Below, in pieces: positions 1 through 12,251 of a DNA stretch of 64,000 nucleotides. Made by a program: the position numbers and the translations under genes. This DNA comes from Hedera helix (lineage: Eukaryota > Streptophyta > Magnoliopsida > Apiales > Araliaceae): the NCBI GenBank assembly GCA_947179155.2, contig OX359269.1, positions 33,009,017 through 33,073,016 on the forward strand, given 5' to 3'. Numbering within the stretch: the first letter of the stretch is position 1; every line of letters begins with the position of its first letter. The notes under the pieces are model-generated. The model made no database searches and was not told the DNA's origin. It worked only from the letters and a program-made list of their open reading frames with translations.

Positions 1-960
1 ATATTCCCATTATTAATGAGTTTTCTGACGTTTTTCCTGAAGAACTTCCTGGCTTACCCCTAAACCGTGAAATTGAATTCTGTATTGATCTTGAACCTGA
101 TACTAAGCCCATTTCCAAAGTCCCATACTGAATGGCTCCCATTGAACTTTAAGAGTTAAAAGTCCAACTACAAGAATTGTTGGATACTGGTTTCATTCAT
201 CCGAGTGCATCACCTTAGGGTGCTCCTGTTCTATTTGTGAAGAAGAAAGACGGGAGTATTAGATTGTGCATTGACTACCGAGAATTGAATCATGTCATCA
301 TCAAAAATAGGTACCCGTTACCTCGGATTGCTGACATGTTTGATCAATTGCAGGGTGCTCAATATTTCTCAAAGATCGATCTCCGTTCTGGATATCACCA
401 GTTAAAGGTTAAAGCTGAGGGCATTCCAAAGACTGCTTTCAGAACTCGTTATGGGCATTATGAGTTCTTAGTCATGCCTTTTGGACTAACCAATTCTCCT
501 GCAGCTTTCATGGACATGATGAACCGAATATTCAAAGAATATTTAAATCATTTTGTGGTTGTCTTTATTGATGACATCCTCATATACTCCAAGAGTCGTG
601 AGGATCATAAATAACACCTGAGATTGATATCCAAAAGCTTCGCGAAAATAAACTATATGCCAAATTGAAGAAATGTGAGTTCTGACTTGAGGAAATCACG
701 TTCCTTGGGCATGTAATTTCAAGACAGGGAATATTAGTTGACCCTGCGAAAATTGAAGCAATACTAAATTGGGAACAACCCAAGTTACTAACGGAAGTCC
801 AAAGCTTTCTGGGCCTAGCTAGTTATTATCGGAGATTCATAGAAGGATTTTCTCGAATCGCCAGTCCATTAACTCAACTTTACTCGGAAAAGCACCAAAT
901 TCGTATAGAGCGAGGAATGCAAGAAAAGTTTCTAAGAACTCAAGAGGAGACTTGTTTCAG
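1..960 (+). pseudogene. Ty3/Gypsy reverse transcriptase, decayed, 5' end outside window
   Basis: This is the reverse transcriptase part of a plant Ty3/Gypsy (Tekay/Del-like chromovirus) polyprotein. The longest open piece, about 237-614, shows KKDGSIRLCIDYRELN, the SKIDLRSGYHQ block, MPFGLTNSPAAF and the catalytic VFIDDILIYS (FxDD) motif. The Gypsy linker (ITFLGHVIS, SFLGLASYYRRFI) follows at about 700-850 in another frame. Stops lie upstream of 237 (for example near 129, 151 and 218), a TAA closes the frame at 612-614, and a TGA at 683-685 replaces the usual Trp. At least two frameshifts separate the pieces. Gag and protease would lie left of the window. It cannot make an active enzyme as read. 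Confidence 0.9.
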
Positions 961-1260
961 CTCCTGTTTTGATCATATCATCAGGATCAGGAGAATTTGT
1001 TATTTACAACGATGCTTCAGGAAAAGGTCTCGGTTGCGTTCTTATGCAACATGAAAAGGTTATAGCCTATGCCTCTCGACAACTCAAAGATTATGAGAAG
1101 AATTACCCTACTCATGATCTAGAGTTGGCAGCGGTTGTTTTCGCGTTGAAGATCTGGAGACACTACTTGTACGGAGAAAAAGTGGATATCTATACGGATT
1201 ATAAAAGCCTCAAGTATTTTTTTCACTCAGAAGGAACTCAACATGCGACAACGACGTTGG
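961..1260 (+). pseudogene. Ty3/Gypsy RNase H domain, frame-broken
   Basis: This is the RNase H domain of the same polyprotein, which degrades the RNA strand of the RNA:DNA hybrid during reverse transcription. The frame shows YNDASGKGLGCVLMQ (first catalytic Asp), ASRQLKDYEKNYPTHDLE (catalytic Glu region) and the IYTDYKSLKYFF block (third Asp). It runs out near 1,265 and the next block continues in another frame from about 1,243, so a frameshift lies between RNase H and integrase. Order RT, RNase H, integrase is that of Ty3/Gypsy, not Ty1/Copia. Confidence 0.88.
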
Positions 1261-2943
1261 CTTGAACTGTTAAAGGATTACGATCACACCATCCAGTATC
1301 ACCTGGGAAAGGCGAACGTTGTAGTTGACGCTTTGAGCAGAAGATCTTATACGAGTGCAAGTGCACCGCTGACAACACAAAAGCATATTCTGTATGATTT
1401 ACAAAAGATGGAGATAGAGCTAAAGATATCAGGGACCCACTTGAAAATTGCGCACGTGCAAGTAGAAGCTTTAATCGATAAAATTAAAGCTGCTCAAGCT
1501 AATGATCCGGAACTGATGAACATGATAAAGAAAGTACAAGAAGGTGCTATTCCCAAAGCAAGAATCAACGAGAAAGGAATACTTCGAGTCAACTCTCGAC
1601 TCTGTGTTCCTAACGATCCTGAATTGAAACGTAAAATCATGATAGAGGCACGCAACACGCCGTTTGCAATCCACCTAGGAGGTACCAAGATGTATTGTGA
1701 TATTCGACATACATTTTGGTGGAACAATATGAAAAGGGAGATTATAGAGTTTATCTTAAGGTGCTTAACTTGTCAACGTGTCAAGGCAGAGCATCAAATG
1801 CCTAAGGGTCCATTACAACCACTTGAGGTTTCCGAATGGAAGTGGGAACACATCAATATGAACTTCGTAACGGGTCTTCCCAAGGTTTCTCAAGGCTTAG
1901 ATGCAATTTGGGTCATCATAGATAGATTGACCAAATCAGCTCATTTCTTACCTATACGAGAAAACTTTTCACTTGAGCGTCTTGCCGGTATGTACATAAA
2001 TGAGATTGTGAGATTGCATGGCATGCCAGTTTCCATAGTTTCTGATCGAGATCCTAGATTCACTTCACGCTTTTGGATCAGTCTACAAAAAGCTATGGGC
2101 ACTGAACTACGTTTTAGTTCTGCATACCATCCTCAAACGGACGGACAATCGGAAAAAATGATCCAGACCCTCAAAGATCTTTTGAGACTTTGCGTACTAG
2201 ACTTCAAAGGAAGTTGGGATAAGTACTTGCCAGTAATTGAATTTTTCTTCAGCAACAGTTACCAAGCAAGTATAGGCATGACCCCATTCGAGGCTTTATA
2301 TGGATACAAGTGTCGCTCTCCAGTATGCTGGAATGAGGTAGGAGAAGCAAAATTATTGGGACCCGAGTTAGTACGCTTGATAACAGAAAAGATCCAAATG
2401 ATCCGACAACGAATACAGACCACGCAAGAACGACAAAAGAGTTATGCTGATCTTCATCGAAGAGATGAGAGATTCAACATCGGAGATCATGTATTCTTAC
2501 GTGTTTCTCCATGGAAAAGAGTTACGAGATTCGGAAAGAGATGAAAGCTCAACCCTCGATTTATTGACCCATTTGAAATCCTCGATCGAGTAGGAATTGT
2601 GGCCTACAGACTAGCTTTATCGCCAAGTATGTCTCGCATCCATAACGTTTTTCACATATCTATGTTACGTAAATATATGAAGGACCCAAACCACGTCATT
2701 GAGTTATAACCAGACGTTATAGCAGAGGATTTAACGTATGAATATGTACCTGTTAAGATCCTAGATAAGAAGGAGCAGATCCTACGCTCACAGGTTATAC
2801 CTCAAGTTAAGGTTTTATGGAGGAACCAAGATACTAAGAAAATGACCTGGGCGCTAGAATCTGAGATAAAATCTAAGTATCCTTACCTTTTCGAAATGCC
2901 AAGTACGTTAATTTCGAGGACGAAATTTCATAAAGAGGGGAGA
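1243..2943 (+). pseudogene. Ty3/Gypsy integrase and C-terminal region, decayed
   Basis: The integrase is open over 1,243-2,544 (about 433 codons). The zinc-binding HHCC module is visible (HLGGTKMYCDIRH, then CLTCQRVKAEH). The catalytic core follows, with SDRDPRFTSRFW (second Asp) and YHPQTDGQSEK (Glu). The expected first catalytic Asp is replaced by Asn in HINMNFVTG, which by itself should inactivate the enzyme. A TGA at 2,542-2,544 interrupts the C-terminal part, which continues in frame (FEILDRVG, HNVFHISMLRKY, VKVLWRNQ) and has a further TAA near 2,707. The tail resembles the degenerate chromodomain of Tekay/Del elements. It ends just before the polypurine tract and 3' LTR. Confidence 0.92.
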
Positions 2944-2944
2944 T
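2932..2944 (+). other. Polypurine tract of the Gypsy element
   Basis: The purine run AAAGAGGGGAGAT directly precedes the TGTAAGACCCC start of the LTR. The upstream ATTTCGAGGACGAAATTTC is the conserved pre-PPT sequence of plant Tekay/Del elements. It fixes the 3' LTR start at 2,945 and the element orientation as plus. Confidence 0.85.
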
Positions 2945-3819
2945 TGTAAGACCCCGAATTTTATGAAATACAAAATTTAATTTTTCTTCATATATATTTT
3001 TCCTAAAACAGTAAATGGTTAAATTGATAAAGTTAAAAGTTAAGGATGTTATGTGTAAATTTTATTTTGTCGGACAATATTCGTTTTGTCGGGGAATATT
3101 AGTTTTTGTCGGGGAATATTCGGGTCGTACGATGGCGCCAAAATAACTAATCATTGGTGGACCCCACAACGGAATATTTGTCGGATATAGAAAATGACAG
3201 AAGTAACATTTTTAAATAAAAATAGTCAACGATGTTATCACTTTTAACTGTTAAAATACTGGTAATAAAAGAATAGTAGCATACAGTATTTTATGGTATT
3301 TTACTGTAGCACACGGTACTCTACAATAGAACACGGTATTGCACATTGTCTCACATTATTGATCTTATAACGTGGTCATTATACAGTATTAATCAATAAT
3401 TATTGTTACACAGTATTTTACATTATTGATTCAATAATTATCATTACATTGTATTTTATATCATTGAATCAATAATTGTTATTGCACTGTATTTTAAAAT
3501 TATTGAACCTAATAATTGTCACAGTAGCAAATATACAGTAATTTATATTATTAAATTAATAATAATCTGTAACGTATTTCTTACATTATTGTTGAATTGT
3601 TGTTGTAGTATTTTTTTTTATTATATATGTAGGACCCGCATGAAGGAAAAAAATTATTATTATATGTGAATAGTATGTGGACCCTCTGTGGGGCCCACAT
3701 GAAGAATGAAAAATGCGAATTTGCTGAGAAAGAAAAAACAGTCAGGCGGCTGCTGAATTTTTCAGCACTAGCGTGCAGCACGCCAGTTCACCTACCGCGC
3801 ATAATATCTTCTTTTCTCT

Positions 3820-3827
3820 TATAAATA
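3820..3827 (+). promoter_or_regulatory. TATA box of the Gypsy LTR
   Basis: TATAAATA follows a CT-rich stretch inside the LTR, where a U3 core promoter is expected. Transcription would start about 30 bases downstream. Inferred from sequence only. Confidence 0.5.
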
Positions 3828-4505
3828 GCTTGCTCTGCTGAATAGAAAAATCACACCTAAAACATAAAAAAATTCTACAAGTATTTTATGAGTTTTCTCT
3901 AAAATTAGTAAGGTTATCTTGAGTGTTTGTAAACCAAAAGGAGTGCAGGAATTTTTTAAGTAAGTATTTTATTAAAGAATAATAATTACACAAATACCTA
4001 TTTCGCACGGTATTTACAAATCTTCCTTTATAAGACTATTCTTTGAGAAGATTTATTTTAAAAAGCTTTCTTTGGAAGATTTATTTTGAAATATTATTTC
4101 AAAAATTATTTTTGAAGTTATTATTTTATACTACAAAAATTTATATTATATAAATAATTTTGATAGTTCATTATATATGAGTTATCATACACCTTGAAAT
4201 TTATATGTGGTAATTACTAATTATAGTATAAACAATGTTCAAAAAAGCGAAAAGCGGTACGAGTCGTTTTTGTTCAGACGAGGCGAGGCGTAAGCCTCGA
4301 GGCAGAATGAGGCGTAAGCCTCGATGCGAAAAGCTAAAAGTCCCCAAAAAATTATAAAAAAAATGCTAATAAAATTATAAAATAATCCAACACTATAATC
4401 AAGGTCATAAAAGACAAAAATAACCAACGTCACTTAATGTATCATTATAAAACATCAAAACAACATAATATCACAAACTACTTATATAGTGATTAACCAT
4501 CATCA

Positions 4506-6256
4506 CTATATAAATAGTGTATCATTTGTATCCAGCGGCCTGAAAAATGGATCAAATCCTTGATCATCATCCCCACCATCATCTCCATCATCACCCCTAT
4601 CATCACTAAGAGGATCCTCCATGGAATCATCATCGTATCTAATAGCTCTGTCATCCTCCTCATCGTCACTGTTAAGATCATCAAACTCCAGTTCTTCATC
4701 TACCAATTGCAATCCCTTCCCTTTATTTATAAATAAACAAGTAAATATATAATGACTAATGAGTATGTTTTTTAAAATAGAAAACTTTAATTACATTAAC
4801 CTTTTGTTTTAGTTTTTGACTGCAAAGTCTTTCTCTTTCTCTTTTGACTTCCTTGTTTACTTCTTGTTTCACGAGTGTCTTTCCCTCCCAATGTAATCTC
4901 CCTCGCACTAGTCTTTTCTCTTGCAACTGTCCTTTCATTCTCATGAGTCCTGTCATCCTCCTCCATATCATCAAGCTCAGAAGTCACTCTTGAGATATTT
5001 TTATCATTTCCCCCCGCAACCCACTCATTATCAGATGGCATACTATCAACAACCAGTGGATCCTCTTCTTCCGTTAGTGTCTTTTTCTTGATGTGCCGAT
5101 CTTTCAATTTTTTATTGTACATAATGTAAGCTAATGAGTTAAGCCTGGATGCGGACAATCGATTCCTTCTCTTTGTATGTATCTATATTACAAGTATATG
5201 AGCATTAGTGAGATCTCATAAAATCTTTATAAATAGAATTGAGAATATAAATGATTTATAACTAATAAATACCTGATTGAAAGTATTCCAATTACGCTCA
5301 CACGCCGAAGATGAGCAAGTTAAACTCAAAATCTTTACTGCAAAGTTTCTTAATTTCGGAGCTTCATCTCCATATGCGATCCACCAATCAGCTGGATCAA
5401 TATTAAAATATATATCAATCTTTAATTGCAAATTAGTTTACTATTTAATCAAAATGAAAGCATAAGTATAGCCATACATTAATCAATGGTACTTACCGGG
5501 AGCACGTTTCTTACACTTTTTTTGGCATTTCTATACCCAAATAACCCTTGCCTCAATCGAAATGCATCTAATTGCAAATCAGTTTTCTCTTTTTCCTCAG
5601 AGTTAGGAATAAGCTTGTCCATATAAGCACACAATCCCACCTTAACTTCTACATTGGCACAAAAATTGTCATCAAATTGAAAATAAGGATTCAAAAAATA
5701 TGCAACAACGTGCAAATGCCGATGCAACTAATTGTCCCACTTAGCATCTATTATGCTTCATATCTCTTTATAGGTCCCCTCCTCATTATCCAAATTTTTT
5801 GCAATCTGTTCTTTTGCATTGTCCATGGCACCATATAAAAATCCAATTCCCGGTACTTTCTCCGAATCTGCCATCCTCAATACACTTACTAAAGGTTTTG
5901 TGGTCTTAATTGCATCTCCCACACTACCCCAAAAATTCCTATCACTTAGAATGGTTTTTCTCGCCTCTCTACCTTTAGGTTTTTTTACCCAAGCACAATT
6001 TTCCCACTATGTAGATGTAAACATAGCCTCCAAAGGCTGTTTCAAACTATGCATACTCTGCAAAGTTAAATAAACAGTGGCAAATCTAGTGGCGATTGAC
6101 CGAACAAGGTCTTTATTAGTGTTGGCCCTCATCAATTCCAAGACCCATCCATGATTATATATGAAGTTGCTTACCTACAATTACATAATGGCATTCATCA
6201 AAAAATAATAATAATAATTCAAGGATTCATTGAATAAAAAAAATTATAACCAACCA

Positions 6257-6301
<45 letters not shown>

Positions 6302-7304
6302 TACCTTCTTTGCCTTTGTCAAAGCATTTTTATGTTGAAGCAACTCTCCCAACTTCTCAAGCATCAAATCGATGCAATGCGCTGCACACGGTGTCCACCA
6401 CATACGTGGCCTCTTCTCCATTAGCATTCTCCCCGCCGCCTTATAATTAGATGCATTGTCAGTGACTACTTGAATGACAAAGTCTTCTCCCACTTCATCA
6501 ACAACCTCATCAAGTAGTTTAAACATCAAATTAGCATATTTAAGTGCATCATATGTATTAACAAATTTCAAAAATACAGTGCCATGGGGGTTGTTAACAA
6601 GAAAGTTTATTAGTTGTCTTCCCCTAATATCTTTCCAACCATCCGACAAGATTGACACCCCCGTATGTACCCAAGTCTTCTTTACCTCCTCCACAAAAGC
6701 CTTTGTAGTCTTCTCTTCCTCCTTCAATATCCAAGAGCTAAGCTCGTATGGAGTAGGGGGTTTCAAAGCACGACCATAGTTCCCAATTGACTGGCACATA
6801 TTTAAAAATGAAGGACTATCTACAATATTAAAGGAAATCCCGTTTTCAAAGAAGAATATACCAATATCAAGACAGACTGCATTACGAGCCTCCTTTGAAA
6901 ATACGGCACTCTTTATATTATCATCATCAGCATCAACATCTACAACAAATCTGTCCATGGGTCCCTAAACTCCCTTTGCAGAGGTACTACCCACACTTGA
7001 ACCTCTCAAGGATGGAATACCACCATAATAGGACCCATTTTGTATTTTTTTCAGCTTCATTTCTTTGTCTTTCCTCCTTTAAGTCGATATTTTTCTTCAT
7101 ATATGAAGCAAGCTTTTCCTTCACTTCACTTGGTACTTTTTTGCAAGCCTTAACGTTACTATGATTACCCACAAGATGATTTTTCAGCCTTGTAATCCCT
7201 CTTTTACAAATTTTCTTACAAAAATTGCATTCCACGTATAAATGAGATTTATTAACTCCAGGAACTTCGGCGCTATATTTCCAAGCTAGATCTTTCTTAC
7301 CCAT
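4506..7304 (-). pseudogene. hAT transposase (BED zinc finger, DUF659, hAT dimerisation), broken
   Basis: Reading minus from 7,304, the N-terminus is a BED zinc finger (VECNFCKKICKRG with CxxC, then NHLVGNH with Hx4H). A DUF659/RNase H-like core follows at about 6,958-6,300 (SILSDGWKDIRG, VVTDNASNYKAAGRML, WWTPCAAHCIDLMLEKLG). The hAT C-terminal dimerisation domain is at about 5,400-5,290 (DPADWWIAYGDEAPKLRNFA, SSSACERNWNTF). Acidic tail exons lie at about 5,158-4,796 and 4,712-4,506. Breaks include an in-frame TAG just upstream of the MDRFVVD block near 6,967, a frame change between BED and DUF659 segments, and a stop in the conserved linker near 6,014. The domain order is that of plant BED/DUF659/hAT proteins. 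It is a pseudogene as read. Confidence 0.85.
6259..6300. repeat. (AAT)n microsatellite in hAT transposase intron
   Basis: About 14 consecutive AAT/ATA units. They make poly-Asn and poly-Ile stretches in translations, which are artefacts. The run lies just beyond a splice donor of the transposase DUF659 exon. Confidence 0.9.
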
Positions 7305-8809
7305 AATTACAATTTACTGTAATAAAAAAAATCAAAAAAAACATTAATATATTTTTAAATGAAGTGAATAACATTATATATTATACATTTATACATAGTT
7401 AAAAAAAAAATGAAGTGAATAACATTATATGAATATTGATATATTTATTTTTCTAATGAATAATGATTTACCATACTCATAATGCAGGTTGTAGCGTATT
7501 AAATCACAAGTCACAAGAAGAAATGGACAAGATCAGTAGCAGCAGTAGTCAACAAATCACAACTGATATTATACTTTTGATATGCTCAACCAGTATGCAA
7601 TGTATTAGCTTTAGCAGCAGTAGTCAAGGTTGTATGCAGGTTGTGCACATGATTAGCTTTACATTGTGTATAATATAATTCCCATTCATTAGGGGATTTT
7701 GTTTGTCAATCTGATGTAATAATGGAAAGAGATGAAACATTGATAACTTTACGTTTATATTATATAATTCCCATTCTTACAGCTGATGTATTAACTTGAC
7801 TAAAGGTGTTGACTATATATACACAAATGTGTGATTATTGTATTGTATTATATTATACACACACACACACATACACACACACACATATATATATATACCA
7901 ATTTGTTTGGTGGCCTTCCTGTATTCTATTAAGCAATAATGTACTATATTTTGTATTTTACTTTTAATAAATAAAGCATTTTTTGTTGGATTATGGACAA
8001 AATTGAAAGAGTTTATAACATATGGAGAAATTGAACATGAATTGATGCTAACATATATATAACTCCATATTATAATTTTCATCGGAAGAAATTTATTGCA
8101 AATAAGTTTAAGGCTGAAGCCTATAAAATGATAATTAACTTTAAATAAATGGGGCTGAGGAAATTCATGAACAGGGCTGCCGAATTGATTTGGAAATTAA
8201 GGAATGGGCTACTCGATTTTTGGGCTAACATAATTCAAATGGCTAAAATAATTCATCAACAAGGCTGTCGAATTAATTGGGAAAAAATAATAAGTTTATA
8301 TAGCAGTCTTAGCAGAGAAGAAGAAGAAGAAGAAAAAAAAAAAGAAGTAGCACTGTAGCAGAAAAGAAGAAGGAAAGAAACAGAAACTGAGAAAAGAAGT
8401 CGCAGCAGCAGATAAGAAGAAGCAGAGGAGAAGAAGAAGAAGAAGAGAGAGAGAGAGAGAAAAAAAACCAAGTTGCTCAATGTCGGAAGAAGATCACACC
8501 TCTGCTTCGCCCCTTCGTAATATTCTGAGCTACTGAGGTGAGCAGATTGCATACATACTTAGGGTTTTTTTAAATAAATTGAAGTCTGCGCCTTTCTCCG
8601 CCTTGAGGTGCAACGCACTAAGGCGTACGCCTCAGTCAAATGAGGCGTGAGTTTCTTTTTTTCCAATTCACACGTACACCTGCAACAACAACTTTCCGCC
8701 TCGCTTCGAGGCACGCCTTGAGACGTGCGCCTCAAAAGCTATTTCGAACCTTGATTATAAATATATAGGTTGATCAACCTCATTTTTATCAATATCCAGT
8801 CACGTGATA

Positions 8810-8995
8810 AGGTAAGAAATATCATCTTTTTTCATCTTCTATTATTTATACTTACTATAGTAAGAAATATCATCTTCTATTATTTAAACTTACTACAGTA
8901 AGGGATACCATCTTTTTCATCTTCCATTATTCAAACTTACTACGGTAAGGGATATCATTTCTTTTATACTCTTAAACTTACTATGGTAAATATTG
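8810..8995. repeat. Tandem repeat, about 55 bp, in Gypsy LTR
   Basis: Four diverged copies of a unit containing GGTAAG(A/G)(A/G)ATATCATC and TATTTAAACTTACTA lie head to tail just right of the hAT insertion. Copies differ by several bases, so the array is not young. Confidence 0.65.
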
Positions 8996-10135
8996 TTCGG
9001 TAAAACTTCTGAAATGATTATATGTTTCTTAATAGTTTATACTTCATCTAATATCATTTTAATTAAACTTTCTTATTTTTCTAAACCTTTCTATTTAAAC
9101 TGTAACCGTTATCCTGAACTGTGGATCTTGAATATCATTTTTGAATTTCACTCCACATCATGTTGACAATTTAAACATTATTTGAATCCGCACAAAGTAA
9201 AATTGTAAACTTCTGATATTTATTATTTATCCTGTTTCTTCTGTTCATCATTTATATCACTGTTATTTGTATTAATCATCAAGAATCAAGTTGTTGTGAA
9301 TATCTGTGGCATAGGGCACAGATGTTAGGTTAAAGGCGATATAATTGTTGTACTGATGATAAAATAAAGGCGATATAATAGGTTAAAGGCGATACATCTG
9401 TTGGGTGTCTTTTATGGCACGTGGTGAAAGTTCTCTTTGGCCTGGGGAAAAGATGAATTGTTGTTTGGTATGATTATATTATGACCAAAGGCTGAAGACT
9501 GGTATAATCATGACCATTGGTGTTATATTGAATATCTTTAGTCCGTAGTGCAAAGATGAACTGTTGACTTGTATGATTATGACCAGGAACTATGAAATTG
9601 TATTATCATGGCCAGTGGTGTTTCAGATGATAAAAGTTGATGATGTTTTTCTTAAAAAGAGAAGCAAGTGGACATCATGGTCCATATGATTTTCCTAATG
9701 GTTGTTATTCTGCTGCAGTTATTGATCTGAACTTTGTTTAAGAACTTTACTGTAGTTGTTGAATTAAAACTTGCTGTTTAAATTATTCTATCAAAAACTC
9801 AACTGTTGAAGGCTAACGATAATTTATTTGTCATTATCATAGTCATGACATTCTTTACTGAACTATTTGAGCTCACTCTTTCCTTTTGTTCCATTATTTT
9901 TCAACAGGAGATGAGAGAGTAGCTGAGTCTAGTTAGGGAATGGAGTGAAGGTCCGAGTTGTAGCTATATTAGTCATCATAAGTTGTAAAATAGTGTGACA
10001 ATAATAATGAAGATTTAGTTGTGTATTATTTGAATATTGTATTGTGCTATATTGTACGTTGTATTGTAATAGTTGTTGTGTATTTTGACAACTCAAGTTT
10101 GGACTGTGTGGGCCCAGATTTGGGGGTGTCACACA

Positions 10136-10995
10136 ATGCATGTGTTATTATGACTGTTCTTATTATGAACTATTTAAATAAATAGATCTATGTCAATTGT
10201 TTCGGCTAGACCATGTATGTATTATTGAAGCTAGTCCAAACCATATTGTTGCGGTGCGGAATTGAAGGTAAGAGCTGTATTGAACAACCCTCATAGTAGG
10301 GAAAAATTATGGTCGGATGTTATACTCTCGGTCAAAACGAAATATAAAATTGGATAGTTATAATGTGCACAATATATACATACAATAAGTTGATCACTTA
10401 GAGTACCCATCTTCGGATATTGCAATTGAAATGGTTGTTAATATTCAAAATGAAATGACAGTCTTATGACTTTTGAGTATTATAAATACTTAAAACGTAT
10501 GTTCATGGTATTGTGACCTTTCAACATAAAAAAGTAATATGTTAAATTAATTGAAAGTTGTTATTCAAAGTTGCATATCTTCACAATTATTGAATATTGT
10601 TGAAGTTCCAAAAGTTAATTATTCTTCATTCATGATATATTCTTTATTGTTTATTTAAACTTACTGAGCAAAGTAGTTACTCACCCTTGCTATATCATGA
10701 AATAATTTTCAGCTAAGCCCGGGTGATCTAAGAAGGACAAAGACAAAAGAAATGCGAACGAGTAGAAGTAATTAGTCTTTTTATTTTTATGTTTTACCTT
10801 GGTGTAAACCTTTTGTGTTATAAGGCAATTGTGATGTATTTAAAGTTAGTGAAACCTGGGATTGATGGTACGTTTTGTAATGAATCTATTTATATTTTCT
10901 GCTAGGTATTGAAGAGTAAGTTGATGAATGTTGTTCAAGTGTTGAATAGTGAGCATCGAACCCGAGATTCAAGGGACCCAGATTTGAAAGCGTCA
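10136..10995 (+). mobile_element. Right end of an older LTR, related to the solo LTR at 15.3-29.7 kb
   Basis: This stretch aligns by eye with the right end of the solo LTR (17,760-18,340 plus 29,515-29,742). Shared are GTTTCGGCTAGAC (10,200), TTGCGGTGCGG (10,250), GAACAACCC..ATAGTAGGG (10,282-10,301), AAACTTACTGAGC..CTCACCCTTGC (10,660-10,690), GATTCAAGGGACCCAGATTT and the GCGTCACA terminus. Its left part is absent here, so it was probably split by the Gypsy element and continues left of the window. No coding sequence seen. Confidence 0.6.
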
Positions 10996-11702
10996 CACGG
11001 GCGGCCAAGGGGTGTCTAGGTAGGATTTTTTTATTTTAAGCCAATTTTAATATTTTACCTTACATTTATTCAAACAAAACAATAATATAAAGCAAAACAA
11101 TCTATAATAAAGATAATAAAGGCCTTTGCTTAAAATTCAAACACATATCCATATTGCCAATGTCAAAGTTTAAATACAAACATACAATTGTTCAAAATTC
11201 AAATACAAACAAATAATAAAAAATACAAACTAATAGTCATTATCTCCATATCCCTCTATATCTCTAGCTCTTCTTCTCCATATCCCTCTAAGATAATATA
11301 CTCATCAGACACGCACTCATACTTCTTATCGCTCTCTTCCTCCGTGTCATCAATAGACAAAAAATCTTTTTCATGAAATTCTCTCACTCCAACATTCTAC
11401 TGCTTCTCCTAGGCTCTAACACGCTATCCGCTCCGAATGCTTTACCAACCTCCTCCCAAGTAAGGCCCGAACAGCCCTCAACTTCATCATCCACTCACAC
11501 TACGTCGTTTTGTAACTTAGATATTAAAAAAAAAACAATTGCAACCCTAATTTCTCCGCCTAGGCCCCGCCTAATTTCTCCGCATTGTTCGTCTAGTCCC
11601 GCCTAATTTCGTGGAAGGATTTTTTTTCTGCCTTGCGCCTAGGCGAGGCACCAGAGGGGCCTAGCGCCTAGGCGGCCGCCTAGCCCACTCTTTAGAACAT
11701 TG
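10996..11702 (-). mobile_element. hAT-derived fragment with GCCTAGGCG subterminal repeats
   Basis: The right edge read on the minus strand is CAATGTTCTAAAGAGTGGGC followed by repeated CTAGGCGG/CCGCCTAGG motifs. These are terminal and subterminal sequences of a hAT-type element. At the left edge only the subterminal-like GGGCGGCCAAGGGGTGTCTAGG is seen, with no matching terminal repeat, so the left end appears lost. The interior is AT-rich and has no recognisable transposase; short open frames at 11,188-11,606 look non-coding. No duplication could be confirmed. Confidence 0.5.
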
Positions 11703-12251
11703 ATGATATTTGTATAACATAGTAACAAATTTCAAATTTCAGGCAAGTAGAAAAGAAGAGTTGTAGTATAATATCAAGTTCATGCGAACCTTCGAAATCT
11801 CCTTCTCTGATTTATACATGGGATCTCTAGGTGCATCAATGGGCGGCTCTGTAACATTATAACATCCATAATCACTCATTGCACATCAAATACTGTAAAT
11901 TCAATAATATGCAAAACATAAGTAATTAAACTAAAAAAATATTTTAAAAAAAAAGGACAAAATGTTCTATATGAAGATTTTTCTACAAAATGTTCAGGAT
12001 TACCAACGTATCAAATAACCAAAACAACACTAGTTGACATATATAATCCTCTAAGCTAATCAGTAGACAGTAAAGTAAGTATACCTTCTGCGGCATTGGT
12101 GCCAAGACCCTCGAAATTGTGAAAATATCAGTATCAGGTGGAGTAACATACATCTACACGTTACCAAACAAAACCCTATTCATCAACAGTCGCATGTAAA
12201 AGTTCAAAATTAGTGTGTTTAAAGGAACTGTAGTTCGTCTGAAATATTACC

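Larger units (their letters stand above)
4233..8753 (-). mobile_element. hAT transposon (BED/DUF659 type) nested in the Gypsy LTR
   Basis: The ends are imperfect terminal inverted repeats: CAATGTTCAAAAAAGCG on the left and, on the opposite strand at the right, CAAGGTTCGAAATAGC. Both ends are followed by subterminal GAGGCG/GCCTC repeats typical of hAT elements. It is flanked by an 8-bp duplication with one mismatch (AGTATAAA at 4,225-4,232; ATTATAAA at 8,754-8,761). The minus strand encodes a decayed transposase. The right part (about 7,480-8,560) is non-coding and contains a CA/TA microsatellite near 7,858-7,898 and a purine-rich AGA tract near 8,315-8,460. TIR divergence, a mutated duplication and internal stops point to an old, inactive copy. 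Confidence 0.85.
2945..10133 (+). mobile_element. 3' LTR of Ty3/Gypsy element, split by a hAT transposon
   Basis: The LTR starts TGTAAGACCCCG right after the PPT and ends in GGGGGTGTCACA. Without the nested hAT insertion and its target duplication it is about 2.66 kb. U3 carries short repeats of the type GTCGGGGAATATT (3,070-3,125) and a looser array with ATTGAATCAATAATT (3,360-3,530). A plausible TATA box (TATAAATA, 3,820-3,827) lies before the hAT insertion. The right part (8,762-10,133) holds a four-copy tandem repeat and a CTGAAC..TGAGCTCACTCTT signature near 9,857. The 5' LTR is outside the window, so the right end is inferred; 10,135 is an alternative and the target duplication cannot be checked. 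Confidence 0.72.

Noticed and set aside
4493..4974. Second set of minus-strand frames overlapping the hAT acidic tail
   Set aside because: Out-of-frame shadows of the Asp/Glu-rich transposase C-terminus.
10136..10995. Treating this stretch as the true right end of the Gypsy LTR starting at 2,945
   Set aside because: It aligns with the right end of the different LTR at 15,325-29,742, while a good LTR terminus (GGGGGTGTCACA) already occurs at 10,122-10,133. The alternative is not fully excluded without the 5' LTR.
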